This document shows positions 1-8,110 of a DNA stretch of 64,000 nt, in pieces. The notes beneath the pieces are model-generated. The model saw only the letters and a program-made list of their open reading frames with translations. It was not told the origin of the DNA and made no database searches. The position numbers were made by a program, and so were the translations under genes. Source of the DNA: Chitinophaga sp. MM2321 (lineage in GTDB: Bacteria > Bacteroidota > Bacteroidia > Chitinophagales > Chitinophagaceae). How positions within the stretch are numbered: the first letter of the stretch is position 1; every line of letters starts with the position of its first letter. The stretch covers positions 5,022,001 through 5,086,000 of the forward strand of contig NZ_OZ035533.1 of the NCBI RefSeq assembly GCF_964033635.1, read 5' to 3'.

Positions 1-63
1 AGCCTCCACACCTTCATGCAAGGCAGAAAAATCTGTTCTGGGTTGAAATGTATTGGTGTCCAT
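1..63 (-). CDS. N-terminus of a probable MoxR-family AAA+ ATPase (cut by window edge)
   Basis: Reading the minus strand from an ATG at 63 gives 21 codons (MDTNTFQPRTDFSALHEGVE...) with no stop before the window edge. The start lies 3 bases after the stop of the DUF4350 gene, so it is the next gene of that operon. The residues visible do not themselves prove a family. The MoxR call is an inference from the usual Bacteroidota gene order, in which SpoIIM-like, DUF4129 and DUF4350 genes precede a MoxR ATPase and a DUF58 protein. Confidence 0.55.
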   Translation of the reverse strand, partial: MDTNTFQPRTDFSALHEGVEA

Positions 64-66
64 TTT

Positions 67-1287
67 TTATTTCGTATTTAGATAAAATAGTTGAATGCGT
101 TTGTAAAATTCCTGTAGATATTCATCACTCACATTTGCTTCCAGCTGTATGTGGTAAATCATCTGTAACAGTTCCCTGATCTCCGTTTCAGGCATGGCAG
201 CCTTTTTCGATAATGCCTCAATAAATTGTTCATTCAGCTGATTGGTATTTATGTAGAAGCGGGTACGGATATATTCCAGCAGATGTAAAATCATTTTATG
301 CGCGAGGTTGGCATTGTTATGCTGCTGGTAATACAACTGACCGATAGCATCCACAAATTCAAGAGAAGTATTGGCTAACGGAGGTCTGTCTGGAATAATT
401 CTTTGTCTTCTTTTACTTTCAAAAATGACATACAACAATAACAATCCTGCTGCCAGCCATAGCGCCCAGCGCATCGCCGGATAACGCATCAGCACCTGCC
501 ATTCACTGAAATCGCCCGATTGTGCACTATGCTGATTATTGTAGAAATCATCCCAGTACAGGTTACTGGCATCCACCGGCAGGTAAGACAACTGTGTTTC
601 GAGTGCGGCCACATTATTTTCCTGCAATAAAAAATAGTTGCTGAATGTATATGGGTTCAGTAAAATATAGATAAATCCATCGGCGTGTGAGATGCATATA
701 AAATTAGGTTTGCCTTTGTAGTTGGTGCCCAACACCCTGGTGAAAGAGCTGTCAATATGAGAAAAATAACTGCCGCTAATCATGCCTTTGTAAGAAAACG
801 CCGTGTCCACAGGCACGCCCTCATCAGTATATCGCTGCACAGCCGTAGTAGTTTTAGGTTGCAGGTTTTGTCCGTCTACCACTGTAAATTGTAATGACTT
901 TCCCAGCAACGGGTCCGGTGAATTTACGGCAAGAAACAAGGTATTTCCCCTCGCCACATAATACAGCATGGACTCAATATCTTTTTCGGTGGTAAACAAT
1001 TCATTTGCCACTACGATATAAGCATTGTCAGTATTCAACAGCTCTTTCTCTTTTGCGTATGTAGTAGCAAAAGGTTTGGTGACTACCTGTACAGATTGAG
1101 CACTGAATAGTTCCGGCAAAAGTTTAAAAGCCACATAGGCGCCACCGGCTTTTTTATCCTTGCTGGAAAAAGTAGCCTTGCTCATATCGGTAGACTGATC
1201 CTCCTTTTTACGGTTGCCGCTGAACAGGATCAGTATGACCAATAACAGGCCGATGGATGCGATGATATAAATGGTCCTGGCTTTCAC
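67..1287 (-). CDS. DUF4350 domain membrane protein
   Basis: 406 residues. A membrane segment lies near residues 4-24. A long extracytoplasmic domain of the DUF4350 type follows, then a second membrane segment near residues 270-292 that ends in a basic stretch (ESKRRQR), and about 110 cytoplasmic residues. The family has no firm biochemical role. It occurs in MoxR/DUF58 envelope clusters, where MoxR ATPases are thought to act as chaperones or remodelling factors. Its start overlaps the DUF4129 stop by 4 bases and its stop is 3 bases before the next start, so the genes are translated as one operon. Recognition is by overall pattern and context. Confidence 0.7.
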   Translation of the reverse strand: MKARTIYIIASIGLLLVILILFSGNRKKEDQSTDMSKATFSSKDKKAGGAYVAFKLLPELFSAQSVQVVTKPFATTYAKEKELLNTDNAYIVVANELFTTEKDIESMLYYVARGNTLFLAVNSPDPLLGKSLQFTVVDGQNLQPKTTTAVQRYTDEGVPVDTAFSYKGMISGSYFSHIDSSFTRVLGTNYKGKPNFICISHADGFIYILLNPYTFSNYFLLQENNVAALETQLSYLPVDASNLYWDDFYNNQHSAQSGDFSEWQVLMRYPAMRWALWLAAGLLLLYVIFESKRRQRIIPDRPPLANTSLEFVDAIGQLYYQQHNNANLAHKMILHLLEYIRTRFYINTNQLNEQFIEALSKKAAMPETEIRELLQMIYHIQLEANVSDEYLQEFYKRIQLFYLNTK

Positions 1288-1991
1288 GCAACTTTTCCTA
1301 AAAGGTTATTAAAATCCCTGAACTGCTGATTCATCTCTTTAAAATTTTCATTGCTCACTTCAAACCCGCCGTACCAGATATATTCATAGTCCAGCGTGAG
1401 GGTGGCAAATGTTTTATAGTAGGATGTATTCCGCATACTGCGCAGGTAATCGTTGTTTGTTTTTTCTCTTCCCGGTGTGATCAGTTGGCGGTTGGCCAGC
1501 TGGAACAATGTATACAGGTACCACCAACGGATAGTCTGCCGGATATCACCTTCCTGAATGGCCGTTTTTATTTTGTCTTCATACGCAGCTGCACTGTACA
1601 ATGTTTCTTCCTGTATTTCTTCCAGTCCGGCTATTAATGGGGGTTTACGAAAGATGCTCATACCGTTGTTCTTCATAAAGGCATACAACAGGTATCCCAA
1701 TCCACCCAGCAGCAGCACAACAACGATGCCACGCAAAGCGGCACCATAGCGAAACATCGCCTCCAGGAAACGTTCAAATGCGCTGTAATCCCGGGGCTTA
1801 TCTTTTTTCTCTTCCACATCAGCATATTGCAGCCGCTTATCTTTTTTCAGTTGCTCCACCATTGAGTTGGATACTGTCCGCATTTCATAAGCGGGCATTG
1901 TTGCTTCACTCGTGCTGTCATCCTGTGCAATAACACCCGATGGCAAACAAAGTAATAACAGCAGCAGCGTTCTTGTCCAATACTTTTTCAT
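1284..1991 (-). CDS. DUF4129 domain membrane protein
   Basis: 235 residues. The N-terminus is a signal peptide (a hydrophobic leucine run ending near AQD). A short extracytoplasmic linker, one membrane helix (around residues 88-106) and a C-terminal domain rich in W and Y (RWWYLYTLFQLANRQ) follow. This resembles the DUF4129 domain found at the C-termini of transglutaminase-like membrane proteins. It overlaps both neighbours by 4 bases, so translation is probably coupled. Function is unknown; the cluster suggests an envelope role together with the MoxR, DUF4350 and SpoIIM-like proteins. Confidence 0.68.
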   Translation of the reverse strand: MKKYWTRTLLLLLLCLPSGVIAQDDSTSEATMPAYEMRTVSNSMVEQLKKDKRLQYADVEEKKDKPRDYSAFERFLEAMFRYGAALRGIVVVLLLGGLGYLLYAFMKNNGMSIFRKPPLIAGLEEIQEETLYSAAAYEDKIKTAIQEGDIRQTIRWWYLYTLFQLANRQLITPGREKTNNDYLRSMRNTSYYKTFATLTLDYEYIWYGGFEVSNENFKEMNQQFRDFNNLLGKVA

Positions 1992-2989
1992 GGTTGCTGC
2001 TTTGATCGGGTAAATGGTATGATCACTTTTCCGGTGGTACTCAAACTATATCCTTTACGGTGCAGATAAATCGGGTAAAAAATAAAGTAGCCCAGTATAA
2101 ATGTCAGCGATACCAACAGGATCAGGATACTCAGTAGCAGCGGCATTTCCGTATACCTGGTTACAAAGCCTTCCAGGAAAGCAGCTACGGTTAGTATAGG
2201 CATGAGCGTTACCATGATCTTAATACCGTCTTTGGCACCTTTGCGCAGGGAGTCCAGCCTTGGGCGGGTACCGGGAAAGAGCAGGCTGTTGCCCAGCATG
2301 ATACCGGCACATCCTGCAATCACGATACTGGATATTTCCAGTGTACCATGAATCCATATGACCAATATAGATTTAATGCCCAGGCCATGTGAGAAAAAAA
2401 TATACTGAAACACGCCCAGCATCACACCGTTGCGGATCAGCAGGTATAACGTGCCTACGCCCAGGAAGATGCCGCCTACAAAACACAGGAAGGAAACCTG
2501 GATATTATTTTTTGCAATCCAAAGGAACATCAGGAGCGGGTTCCCGCCTTTGTATACCCCAAAAGGATCGTTGTTGGCAATATTTCGTTCCGTCATATTC
2601 ACATATTCATCTCCCAATACACCCCGAACAAAGGTTTCATCATGTGCAGAAGAAAAAGCACCGATGATACAAAAGAGCAGGAAAAAACATAAAGTAAACA
2701 ACAGCAACCGGTGATATTTACGGAACAGCAAGGGCAGTTCGTACCGGAAGAATAATTGAAAGCGGCCCACATCTTCTTTGCGGTGCTGGTAAATACGTTG
2801 ATAAATACCTGCTGCCAGGCCATTGATATAACGGGTAACCTTACTGAAACTGTAGAACGTTTTTGCATAAGACAAGTCATCCAATACGGACACAAATCTT
2901 TCTGCCATCTCATCGGGGTCATCTGTCGGCTCCTCCTGGTATTGCTTCCAACGGGACAAATTTTTTTTGATAAACAATGATTCTCTCAT
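1988..2989 (-). CDS. SpoIIM-like (stage II sporulation protein M family) membrane protein
   Basis: 333 residues with a cytoplasmic N-terminal third and at least five or six hydrophobic helices after residue 95. The segment FWIHGTLEIS-like (VIWIHGTLEISSIVIAG) is typical of the SpoIIM/DUF95 family. Non-sporulating Bacteroidota carry this protein beside RDD, DUF4129, DUF4350, MoxR and DUF58 genes; the sporulation name is historical. It is the first gene of the minus-strand operon and diverges from an RDD gene, so both promoters should lie between 2990 and 3110. I found no clear TAnnTTTG box for this gene. Confidence 0.75.
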   Translation of the reverse strand: MRESLFIKKNLSRWKQYQEEPTDDPDEMAERFVSVLDDLSYAKTFYSFSKVTRYINGLAAGIYQRIYQHRKEDVGRFQLFFRYELPLLFRKYHRLLLFTLCFFLLFCIIGAFSSAHDETFVRGVLGDEYVNMTERNIANNDPFGVYKGGNPLLMFLWIAKNNIQVSFLCFVGGIFLGVGTLYLLIRNGVMLGVFQYIFFSHGLGIKSILVIWIHGTLEISSIVIAGCAGIMLGNSLLFPGTRPRLDSLRKGAKDGIKIMVTLMPILTVAAFLEGFVTRYTEMPLLLSILILLVSLTFILGYFIFYPIYLHRKGYSLSTTGKVIIPFTRSKQQP

Positions 2990-3099
2990 AGTGAGTCAAT
3001 TCCCTTTTAAAATCCGGATATCTACCTACAGTAATGGGTTACTTATGGGGAAGTATCGGCAAACATACTAAAACGTCAAACAATATATAAACAAATATG

Positions 3100-3107
3100 T
3101 AAATTTG
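3100..3107 (+). promoter_or_regulatory. -7 box TAAATTTG directly before the RDD gene
   Basis: Exact match to the Bacteroidota -7 consensus TAnnTTTG. It ends only 3 bases before the ATG at 3111, which would put the start codon at or near +1. No good -33 TTTG is present 19-21 bases upstream, so the match is moderate. Confidence 0.45.
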
Positions 3108-3110
3108 AGT

Positions 3111-3854
3111 ATGAGCAATATAAAAATACCAACTTCCTTTAATATAGACCTGGAATTTGAAACAGCAGATATCATGCGCCGCTTTCTTGCCTGGCTCATT
3201 GATTTTGCTATCCGGTTATGTTATTACCTGTTGGTGTACATGGTATTAAGCTCTTTCAGGTTGGACAGCACAGAAAGTTCCATCCTGAGTATACTCGTGT
3301 TATCCTTACCACTGCTATTTTATTTCCTGGTAGCAGAAATTGCGATGGGTGGACTCACACCCGGCAAACAGGCGCTGGATCTGAAAGTGATCAGTTTATC
3401 GGGCACACGGCCTACGGTGAGCCAACACCTGATACGTTGGGTGTTTCGGCTCATAGAATCACCACTGATGGCCTGGGCATTTTTTATACCTGTGATTATC
3501 CCTGTTGTATCTATTGCACGTACCCCTTACAGCCAGCGGCTGGGCGATGTAATAGCCGGTACCATTGTGATCAGTACAAAAAGAAAGGGCAGCATAGAAG
3601 ACACCATTTTCAGGGACATGTCCAATTCAGATTATCAGCCGCAATTTCCGCAGATTACAAAATTATCTGACAGGGATATGAATAAGGTGAAAGACCTGCT
3701 GGACAGGGCGCTGAAAGCCGGTGATGATGAGCTGGCAGCCAGGGTGGCATTCCGGGTAAAAGAGGTATTACATATTGAATCTGATCTGGCCCACACCCAT
3801 TTCCTGGAAACAGTGCTGAATGATTATAACTACTATACAACAAAAGATAATTAA
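3111..3854 (+). CDS. RDD family membrane protein
   Basis: 247 residues from the ATG at 3111; a TTG two codons upstream sits inside the -7 box and is unlikely to be used. The N-terminal motif RRFLAWLIDFAIRL carries the R and D residues that name the RDD family. Several membrane helices follow, with the family motif GGLTPGKQALDLKV at about residue 82 and a C-terminal soluble tail of about 75 residues. RDD proteins are poorly understood; some are linked to ion exchange. It diverges from the SpoIIM-like operon, in which an RDD gene is a usual member. Confidence 0.8.
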   Translation: MSNIKIPTSFNIDLEFETADIMRRFLAWLIDFAIRLCYYLLVYMVLSSFRLDSTESSILSILVLSLPLLFYFLVAEIAMGGLTPGKQALDLKVISLSGTRPTVSQHLIRWVFRLIESPLMAWAFFIPVIIPVVSIARTPYSQRLGDVIAGTIVISTKRKGSIEDTIFRDMSNSDYQPQFPQITKLSDRDMNKVKDLLDRALKAGDDELAARVAFRVKEVLHIESDLAHTHFLETVLNDYNYYTTKDN

Positions 3855-3858
3855 TAAG

Positions 3859-3886
3859 AAAGACGTCTGTGGAAGACGTCTTTTTT
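3859..3886. terminator. Bidirectional terminator between the two RDD genes
   Basis: Stem AAAGACGTC (3859-3867) pairs with GACGTCTTT (3875-3883) around a 7-base loop, with T's on one side and A's on the other. It separates the convergent RDD genes that end at 3854 and 3888. Confidence 0.8.
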
Positions 3887-3887
3887 A

Positions 3888-4334
3888 TTAATTATCTTTT
3901 ATCACATAAGTGTCCGTCCATTTATCATGCAATGGCGCACTGCCAAAGCCTGTCAACGGTTCAAACGGCACCAGTCGTGTCACTCCCCGAAGCAACGCTT
4001 TGCTTACCGACATTGGCTGTTCATCATGTCGTACCACCCGTGTTTTTGTGATCATTTTACCAACGGTGCGGCCATTTACATAGCCTTCCATCAGACCATA
4101 GTAGACAACAAAAAGTACAGCAAAGAGGATTTGTAATTCAAGGGTGCCCAGTTCTTCCGTAGCATCTGACAATGTGTAAAAAGCTACTATTAAAACCAAT
4201 AGTATGCCTAGTACAACAATGTAATCAATAACAAAATTTGCAAAACGATGCCACCTGGTGGCAGGTTCAAAAGTGTGCGCTTCTTTCAGATCAGAAAGCA
4301 GATCATGGCTGTTTGTTTCATTTACTTGTTCCAT
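3888..4334 (-). CDS. Small RDD family membrane protein
   Basis: 148 residues. The motif RWHRFANFVIDYIVVLG is the RDD N-terminal signature. Three helices follow, with the second family motif GYVNGRTVGKMITKTRVV at about residues 84-101. It converges with the larger RDD protein at 3111-3854. The pair may be old paralogues, but the sequences differ widely. Function is unknown. No clear promoter box was seen upstream of 4334. Confidence 0.75.
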   Translation of the reverse strand: MEQVNETNSHDLLSDLKEAHTFEPATRWHRFANFVIDYIVVLGILLVLIVAFYTLSDATEELGTLELQILFAVLFVVYYGLMEGYVNGRTVGKMITKTRVVRHDEQPMSVSKALLRGVTRLVPFEPLTGFGSAPLHDKWTDTYVIKDN

Positions 4335-4620
4335 AAGTTGATAGGTAAATAGTTAATGATCATACGATCAGGTACAGGAAACATAAGTATTATATACAAT
4401 GTAATTAATTATAATGTAAAAATCATTCTCTCCACGAAAATTCTTCCTGATATTTATTGCCCGGTTATTGTAGCATACTTATGTCAGACAAGGATTTGAG
4501 ATAAAAAACATCACTTGTGCATAACAATTGCAACACATACATAGTTCGCAGGTTTTAAGCCCGGAAAGCGCATTCATCTTTGACTTTTAAAAAAAATATT
4601 ATGAGATTTCTTTCACAAAA
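4335..4620. other. Gene-free AT-rich stretch before the SRP RNA
   Basis: Together with the SRP promoter this gap is about 320 bases long. I see no open frame with a plausible protein and no strong hairpin. It should hold the unseen promoter of the minus-strand RDD gene. Confidence 0.5.
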
Positions 4621-4651
4621 TTTGGATTTCCAACGCATTGTGTTACCTTTG
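4621..4651 (+). promoter_or_regulatory. SRP RNA promoter (TTTG-N19-TACCTTTG)
   Basis: -33 box TTTG at 4621-4624 and an exact -7 box TACCTTTG at 4644-4651, 19 bases apart. This is the consensus spacing of the Bacteroidota primary sigma factor. The RNA 5' stem begins at 4656, which calibrates +1 at about 5 bases after the box. Confidence 0.9.
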
Positions 4652-4655
4652 CCCC

Positions 4656-4750
4656 GGCAAGTCTTATACGACCAGCTCCTACTGAACTCCCCCAGGACAG
4701 GAATGTAGCAAGGGTAGGTGGTTGAAGCGGTGCGATATAAGTAACTTGCC
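4656..4750 (+). ncRNA. ffs: Small bacterial signal recognition particle RNA (4.5S-like)
   Basis: The RNA scaffold of the signal recognition particle binds Ffh and guides membrane-protein ribosomes to FtsY. The conserved helix 8 region is plain at about 4690-4715: CCCAGGACAGGAATGTAGCA, with the GGAA-type loop and the asymmetric AGCA side that Ffh binds. The ends pair (GGCAAGT at 4656 with ACTTGCC ending at 4750), giving a rod of about 95 nucleotides. It is followed by an eight-T run and preceded by a consensus promoter. Both the length and the motif match the small SRP RNA class. Confidence 0.92.
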
Positions 4751-4760
4751 TTTTTTTTCT
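4751..4760 (+). terminator. T-tract ending the SRP RNA
   Basis: The closing stem of the SRP RNA is followed at once by a run of eight T's, so the RNA's own terminal helix can serve as an intrinsic terminator. Confidence 0.6.
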
Positions 4761-4880
4761 TTTTTAAAGTCATTAGTCGCTCGTCAATAGTCCTTTGGTT
4801 GCGATTTTCTCCACCTCTCTCACTAATGACAGTGTACTCCACAAATGATCAAATAATTCTGACAAACTAATTTTTATAGT

Positions 4881-5531
4881 ATGAAATTCTTTATCGATAC
4901 AGCTAATCTGGCACAAATACAGGAGGCTCATGATCTTGGTGTTCTGGACGGTGTTACCACCAACCCAACCCTGATGGCAAAAGAAGGTATTAAGGGAGAC
5001 GCCGCTATTCTGAAACATTACGAAGCTATCTGCGAAATTGTAGACGGTGATGTAAGTGCAGAAGTACTTTCTACCGATTTCAAGACAATTGTTGAAGAAG
5101 GAAAGAAACTCGCAGCTATTCACCCGAATATCGTAGTGAAAGTGCCGATGATCAAAGACGGCGTAAAAGCCATGAAATGGTTTACCGAAAACGGTATCAG
5201 AACCAACTGTACACTGGTATTTTCTGCAGGTCAGGCTATCCTGGCGGCTAAAGCCGGTGCTGCTTACGTATCTCCTTTCATTGGCCGTATAGACGACAGC
5301 AACTGGGATGGTGTGGAACTGATCGCACAGATTGCACAGATCTACAGCATACAGGGATTCAAAACTCAGATCCTGGCAGCATCTATCCGCAGCGCACTCC
5401 ACATTGTAAAATGTGCAGAAGTTGGTGCAGACGTATGTACCTGCCCGTTAGACTCTATTCTCGGACTGTTGAAACATCCTTTAACAGATATTGGCCTCGC
5501 CAAATTCCTGGAAGATGCAAAGAAAATGTAG
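4881..5531 (+). CDS. fsa: Fructose-6-phosphate aldolase / small transaldolase (TalC-FSA family)
   Basis: 216 residues, the size of the small transaldolase subfamily. The N-terminus MKFFIDTANL and motif DGVTTNPTL (residues 23-31) are the family signature. NIVVKVPM carries the Schiff-base lysine at about residue 87. Members act either as transaldolase (sedoheptulose-7-P plus glyceraldehyde-3-P) or as an aldolase cleaving fructose-6-P to dihydroxyacetone and glyceraldehyde-3-P. Sequence by eye does not separate the two. Its place just before glycerol kinase and a glycerol channel would suit three-carbon metabolism, but it has its own terminator, so it is not clearly co-transcribed with them. Confidence 0.88.
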   Translation: MKFFIDTANLAQIQEAHDLGVLDGVTTNPTLMAKEGIKGDAAILKHYEAICEIVDGDVSAEVLSTDFKTIVEEGKKLAAIHPNIVVKVPMIKDGVKAMKWFTENGIRTNCTLVFSAGQAILAAKAGAAYVSPFIGRIDDSNWDGVELIAQIAQIYSIQGFKTQILAASIRSALHIVKCAEVGADVCTCPLDSILGLLKHPLTDIGLAKFLEDAKKM

Positions 5532-5559
5532 TCTTTAAGATATTTTTTAGATGGTGTGT

Positions 5560-5594
5560 CCCCGGTGCAGTTATTGCGCCGGGGATTTTTTTTG
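5560..5594 (+). terminator. Intrinsic terminator after fsa
   Basis: GC-rich hairpin: CCCCGG (5560-5565) with adjoining bases pairs with the arm ending CCGGGG at 5584. A run of eight T's follows. Confidence 0.85.
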
Positions 5595-5596
5595 TA

Positions 5597-5616
5597 AATT
5601 GTTTACTTAAACAATT
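5597..5616. promoter_or_regulatory. Perfect 9+9 palindrome before glpK (candidate operator)
   Basis: AATTGTTTA, two bases, then TAAACAATT: a perfect inverted repeat ending 5 bases before the glpK start. Its position fits an operator. No regulator gene is nearby, so the partner is unknown. It might also act as an RNA hairpin at the ribosome entry site. Confidence 0.45.
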
Positions 5617-5621
5617 ACCGG

Positions 5622-7115
5622 ATGGCCAAATATATTCTTGCATTAGACCAGGGCACGACCAGTTCCCGCGCTATCATTTTTGATCACCAGGGTGGTATTA
5701 AAGCAATAGCGCAAAAGGAATTCAGGCAAATATTTCCACAACCCGGATGGGTAGAGCACGATGCCATGGAGATATGGACCTCACAAGCCAGCGTAGCGGC
5801 GGAAGTCCTGCTCAAAGCACGTGTAACCGGTGCAGATATCGCAGCCATCGGTATTACCAATCAACGCGAAACCACCATTGTATGGGATAGAAAAACCGGC
5901 AAACCCATTCACAACGCTATCGTATGGCAGGATCGCCGCACCGCCGCCTATTGCGATGCGTTGAAAAAAGAAGGCAAAGAACCCCTCGTACAAAGTAAAA
6001 CAGGACTCATCATAGATGCGTACTTCTCCGCTACCAAAGTAAAGTGGCTGCTGGACAACGTTCCGGACGCAAGAAAGAAAGCAGAGAACGGCGAACTCGC
6101 CTTTGGTACCGTAGACAGCTGGCTGACCTGGAATTTCTCCAACGGCCAGCTACATATCACCGACGTGAGTAATGCTTCCCGCACATTGTTGTATAATATC
6201 CACGATATGAAATGGGATGAGGAATTACTCGCCCTCTTTGAAATACCAGCTTCCATGCTACCGGAAGTAAAACAATCCAGCGAAGTATACGGCTATTCAG
6301 AAGCTAACCTTACCCCCTACCGTATTCCTATCGCGGGTATTGCAGGCGACCAGCAGGCAGCCCTGTTCGGACAGCTGTGCACTACACCGGGCATGATCAA
6401 GAACACTTATGGTACCGGCTGTTTTATGGTGATGAATACCGGCGAAAAGCCCATCCCTTCTAAAAACAACCTGCTCACTACAGTGGCCTGGCAGATAAAC
6501 GGTAAAACCAGCTATGCACTGGAAGGCAGCATCTTCATTGGTGGCGCTGTGGTGCAATGGCTCCGTGATGGACTAGGTATCATCCGCCATTCTGCTGATG
6601 TGGAAAAGCTGGCAGCTACTGTGCCGGATAGCGATGGCGTTTATATGGTGCCTGCCTTTGCAGGATTAGGCGCCCCTTACTGGAATCAGCATGCACGTGG
6701 CACCATGGTGGGGCTCACCCGTGGCTCCAGTGCGGCACATATTGCGCGCGCTGCGCTGGACAGCATCGCCTATCAAACCATGGATGTGCTGAAAGCCATG
6801 GAGGCTGATGCAGGCATGCCTATCAAAGAACTGCGTGTAGACGGCGGCGCTACAAAGAACAACCTGCTCATGCAATTCCAGGCCGACCTCCTACAGGTAC
6901 GTGTAGTCCGCCCCGTTATAACGGAAACGACTGTACTCGGCGCTGCTTATCTCGCCGGACTGGCAGTAGGTTATTGGGATAGCATCGAATCCATTGCAGA
7001 ACAATGGCAGGTAGATGCCACCTTCGACGCCGCTATGGAAGAGACGCAGCGCAACAAACTTTGCGGTGGCTGGAAACGCGCCATCAAAGCCGCGCAAGCC
7101 TGGACCGAAGAATAA
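5622..7115 (+). CDS. glpK: Glycerol kinase
   Basis: 497 residues, the full family length. FGGY-kinase features: [15 protein letters not shown] at the N-terminus (phosphate-1), INGKT- and GTG-type ATP-site motifs ([15 protein letters not shown] near residue 265), the [13 protein letters not shown] segment, and [13 protein letters not shown] in the C-terminal half. It phosphorylates glycerol to glycerol-3-phosphate in the cytoplasm. The channel gene follows 52 bases later on the same strand, so the two form an uptake-and-trapping pair. Starting at 5622 gives [11 protein letters not shown], the usual N-terminus. Confidence 0.96.
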   Translation: MAKYILALDQGTTSSRAIIFDHQGGIKAIAQKEFRQIFPQPGWVEHDAMEIWTSQASVAAEVLLKARVTGADIAAIGITNQRETTIVWDRKTGKPIHNAIVWQDRRTAAYCDALKKEGKEPLVQSKTGLIIDAYFSATKVKWLLDNVPDARKKAENGELAFGTVDSWLTWNFSNGQLHITDVSNASRTLLYNIHDMKWDEELLALFEIPASMLPEVKQSSEVYGYSEANLTPYRIPIAGIAGDQQAALFGQLCTTPGMIKNTYGTGCFMVMNTGEKPIPSKNNLLTTVAWQINGKTSYALEGSIFIGGAVVQWLRDGLGIIRHSADVEKLAATVPDSDGVYMVPAFAGLGAPYWNQHARGTMVGLTRGSSAAHIARAALDSIAYQTMDVLKAMEADAGMPIKELRVDGGATKNNLLMQFQADLLQVRVVRPVITETTVLGAAYLAGLAVGYWDSIESIAEQWQVDATFDAAMEETQRNKLCGGWKRAIKAAQAWTEE

Positions 7116-7167
7116 GTGTCAAGCAAACAAATTATATTCCGTCATTCGCCATCTGTAATTCTTATTT

Positions 7168-7878
7168 ATGTCACCTTTTTTAGCCGAAATACTCGGAACT
7201 GCATTTATCATTGCACTCGGAGATGGTGTAGTCGCCAACGTTATCCTGAATAAATCCAAAGGCAACCAGGGCGGATGGATCGTTATTACCATGGGATGGG
7301 CCATGGCTGTATTTGTTGGCGTGTATTGCGCCGGACAATACAGCGGCGCCCACCTGAACCCTGCTGTCACCATAGCCCTCGCTATCAAGGGAGATTTCAG
7401 CTGGGCCCTGGTACCTTCGTATTTCGCCGCACAAATGATGGGCGCCATGCTCGGTGCATTCCTCGTCTGGATAAGCTACAAGAAACAATTTGACGCTACT
7501 GCTGACGCAGAAACCAAGCTGGCTGTATTTTGTACGATACCGGCTATACGAAATCCCTGGTATAATTTTCTGACTGAGTTTGTAGCCACCCTCGTTTTTA
7601 TTCTGGCTGTATTCTTCATCACCAAACCAGCCACCGGTATAGGGTCGCTGGATGCTTTACCCGTGGCATTTTTAGTGCTGGCTATCGGATTATCATTGGG
7701 CGGGCCTACCGGCTATGCTATCAATCCGGCCAGGGACCTGGGTCCCAGGATCATGCATGCGATACTACCTATTTCCGGGAAACGCAACAGCGACTGGGGA
7801 TATGCCTGGGTACCGATTGTAGGACCACTGGCAGGCGCAGCAGCAGCGGCTGTTATATTTAAATGCTTCCTTCAATAA
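7168..7878 (+). CDS. glpF: Glycerol uptake channel (MIP family aquaglyceroporin)
   Basis: 236 residues with six membrane helices. Both half-helix NPA boxes are present: HLNPAVT (N at residue 64) and YAINPARD (N at 186). The aspartate after the second box (NPARDLGPR) is the mark of glycerol channels as opposed to water channels. It sits downstream of glpK and probably shares its transcript, letting glycerol in for phosphorylation. Confidence 0.93.
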   Translation: MSPFLAEILGTAFIIALGDGVVANVILNKSKGNQGGWIVITMGWAMAVFVGVYCAGQYSGAHLNPAVTIALAIKGDFSWALVPSYFAAQMMGAMLGAFLVWISYKKQFDATADAETKLAVFCTIPAIRNPWYNFLTEFVATLVFILAVFFITKPATGIGSLDALPVAFLVLAIGLSLGGPTGYAINPARDLGPRIMHAILPISGKRNSDWGYAWVPIVGPLAGAAAAAVIFKCFLQ

Positions 7879-7881
7879 TTC

Positions 7882-7934
7882 TTCCGGGTTCAGGATAAGC
7901 CATCTCCGCGGAATGGCTTATCCTGAACCCGGAA
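7882..7934 (+). terminator. Perfect 22-bp hairpin after glpF
   Basis: Arms 7882-7903 and 7913-7934 are exact inverse complements around a 9-base loop. No T-run follows, so it may protect the 3' end or stop transcription weakly rather than act as a classical terminator. Confidence 0.65.
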
Positions 7935-7968
7935 ATATCAACATTTAACCTCTCATCAACATATAAAC

Positions 7969-8000
7969 TTTCATTATTTTCTGAAAGTTTTGTAACTTTG
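7969..8000 (+). promoter_or_regulatory. Promoter of the NDH-2 gene
   Basis: TTTC at 7969, 20 bases, then an exact TAACTTTG at 7993-8000. The ATG at 8111 leaves a leader of about 105 bases, in which I recognise no riboswitch. Confidence 0.65.
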
Positions 8001-8110
8001 ATAAACTTTTGACAATGGTATAGCATTTGCCGGACAGCTATGATTACAAGGTGTTAAATTATTCAGCGCGACACATCCGCATTTTGCTGTACAAATTAAA
8101 CAGATGAATT

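Noticed and set aside
4555..5402. Two minus-strand frames (about 95 and 209 residues) over the SRP RNA and the aldolase gene
   Set aside because: They lie on the opposite strand of the SRP RNA and of a confidently assigned aldolase gene, and their sequences are low-complexity and Cys/Phe-rich.
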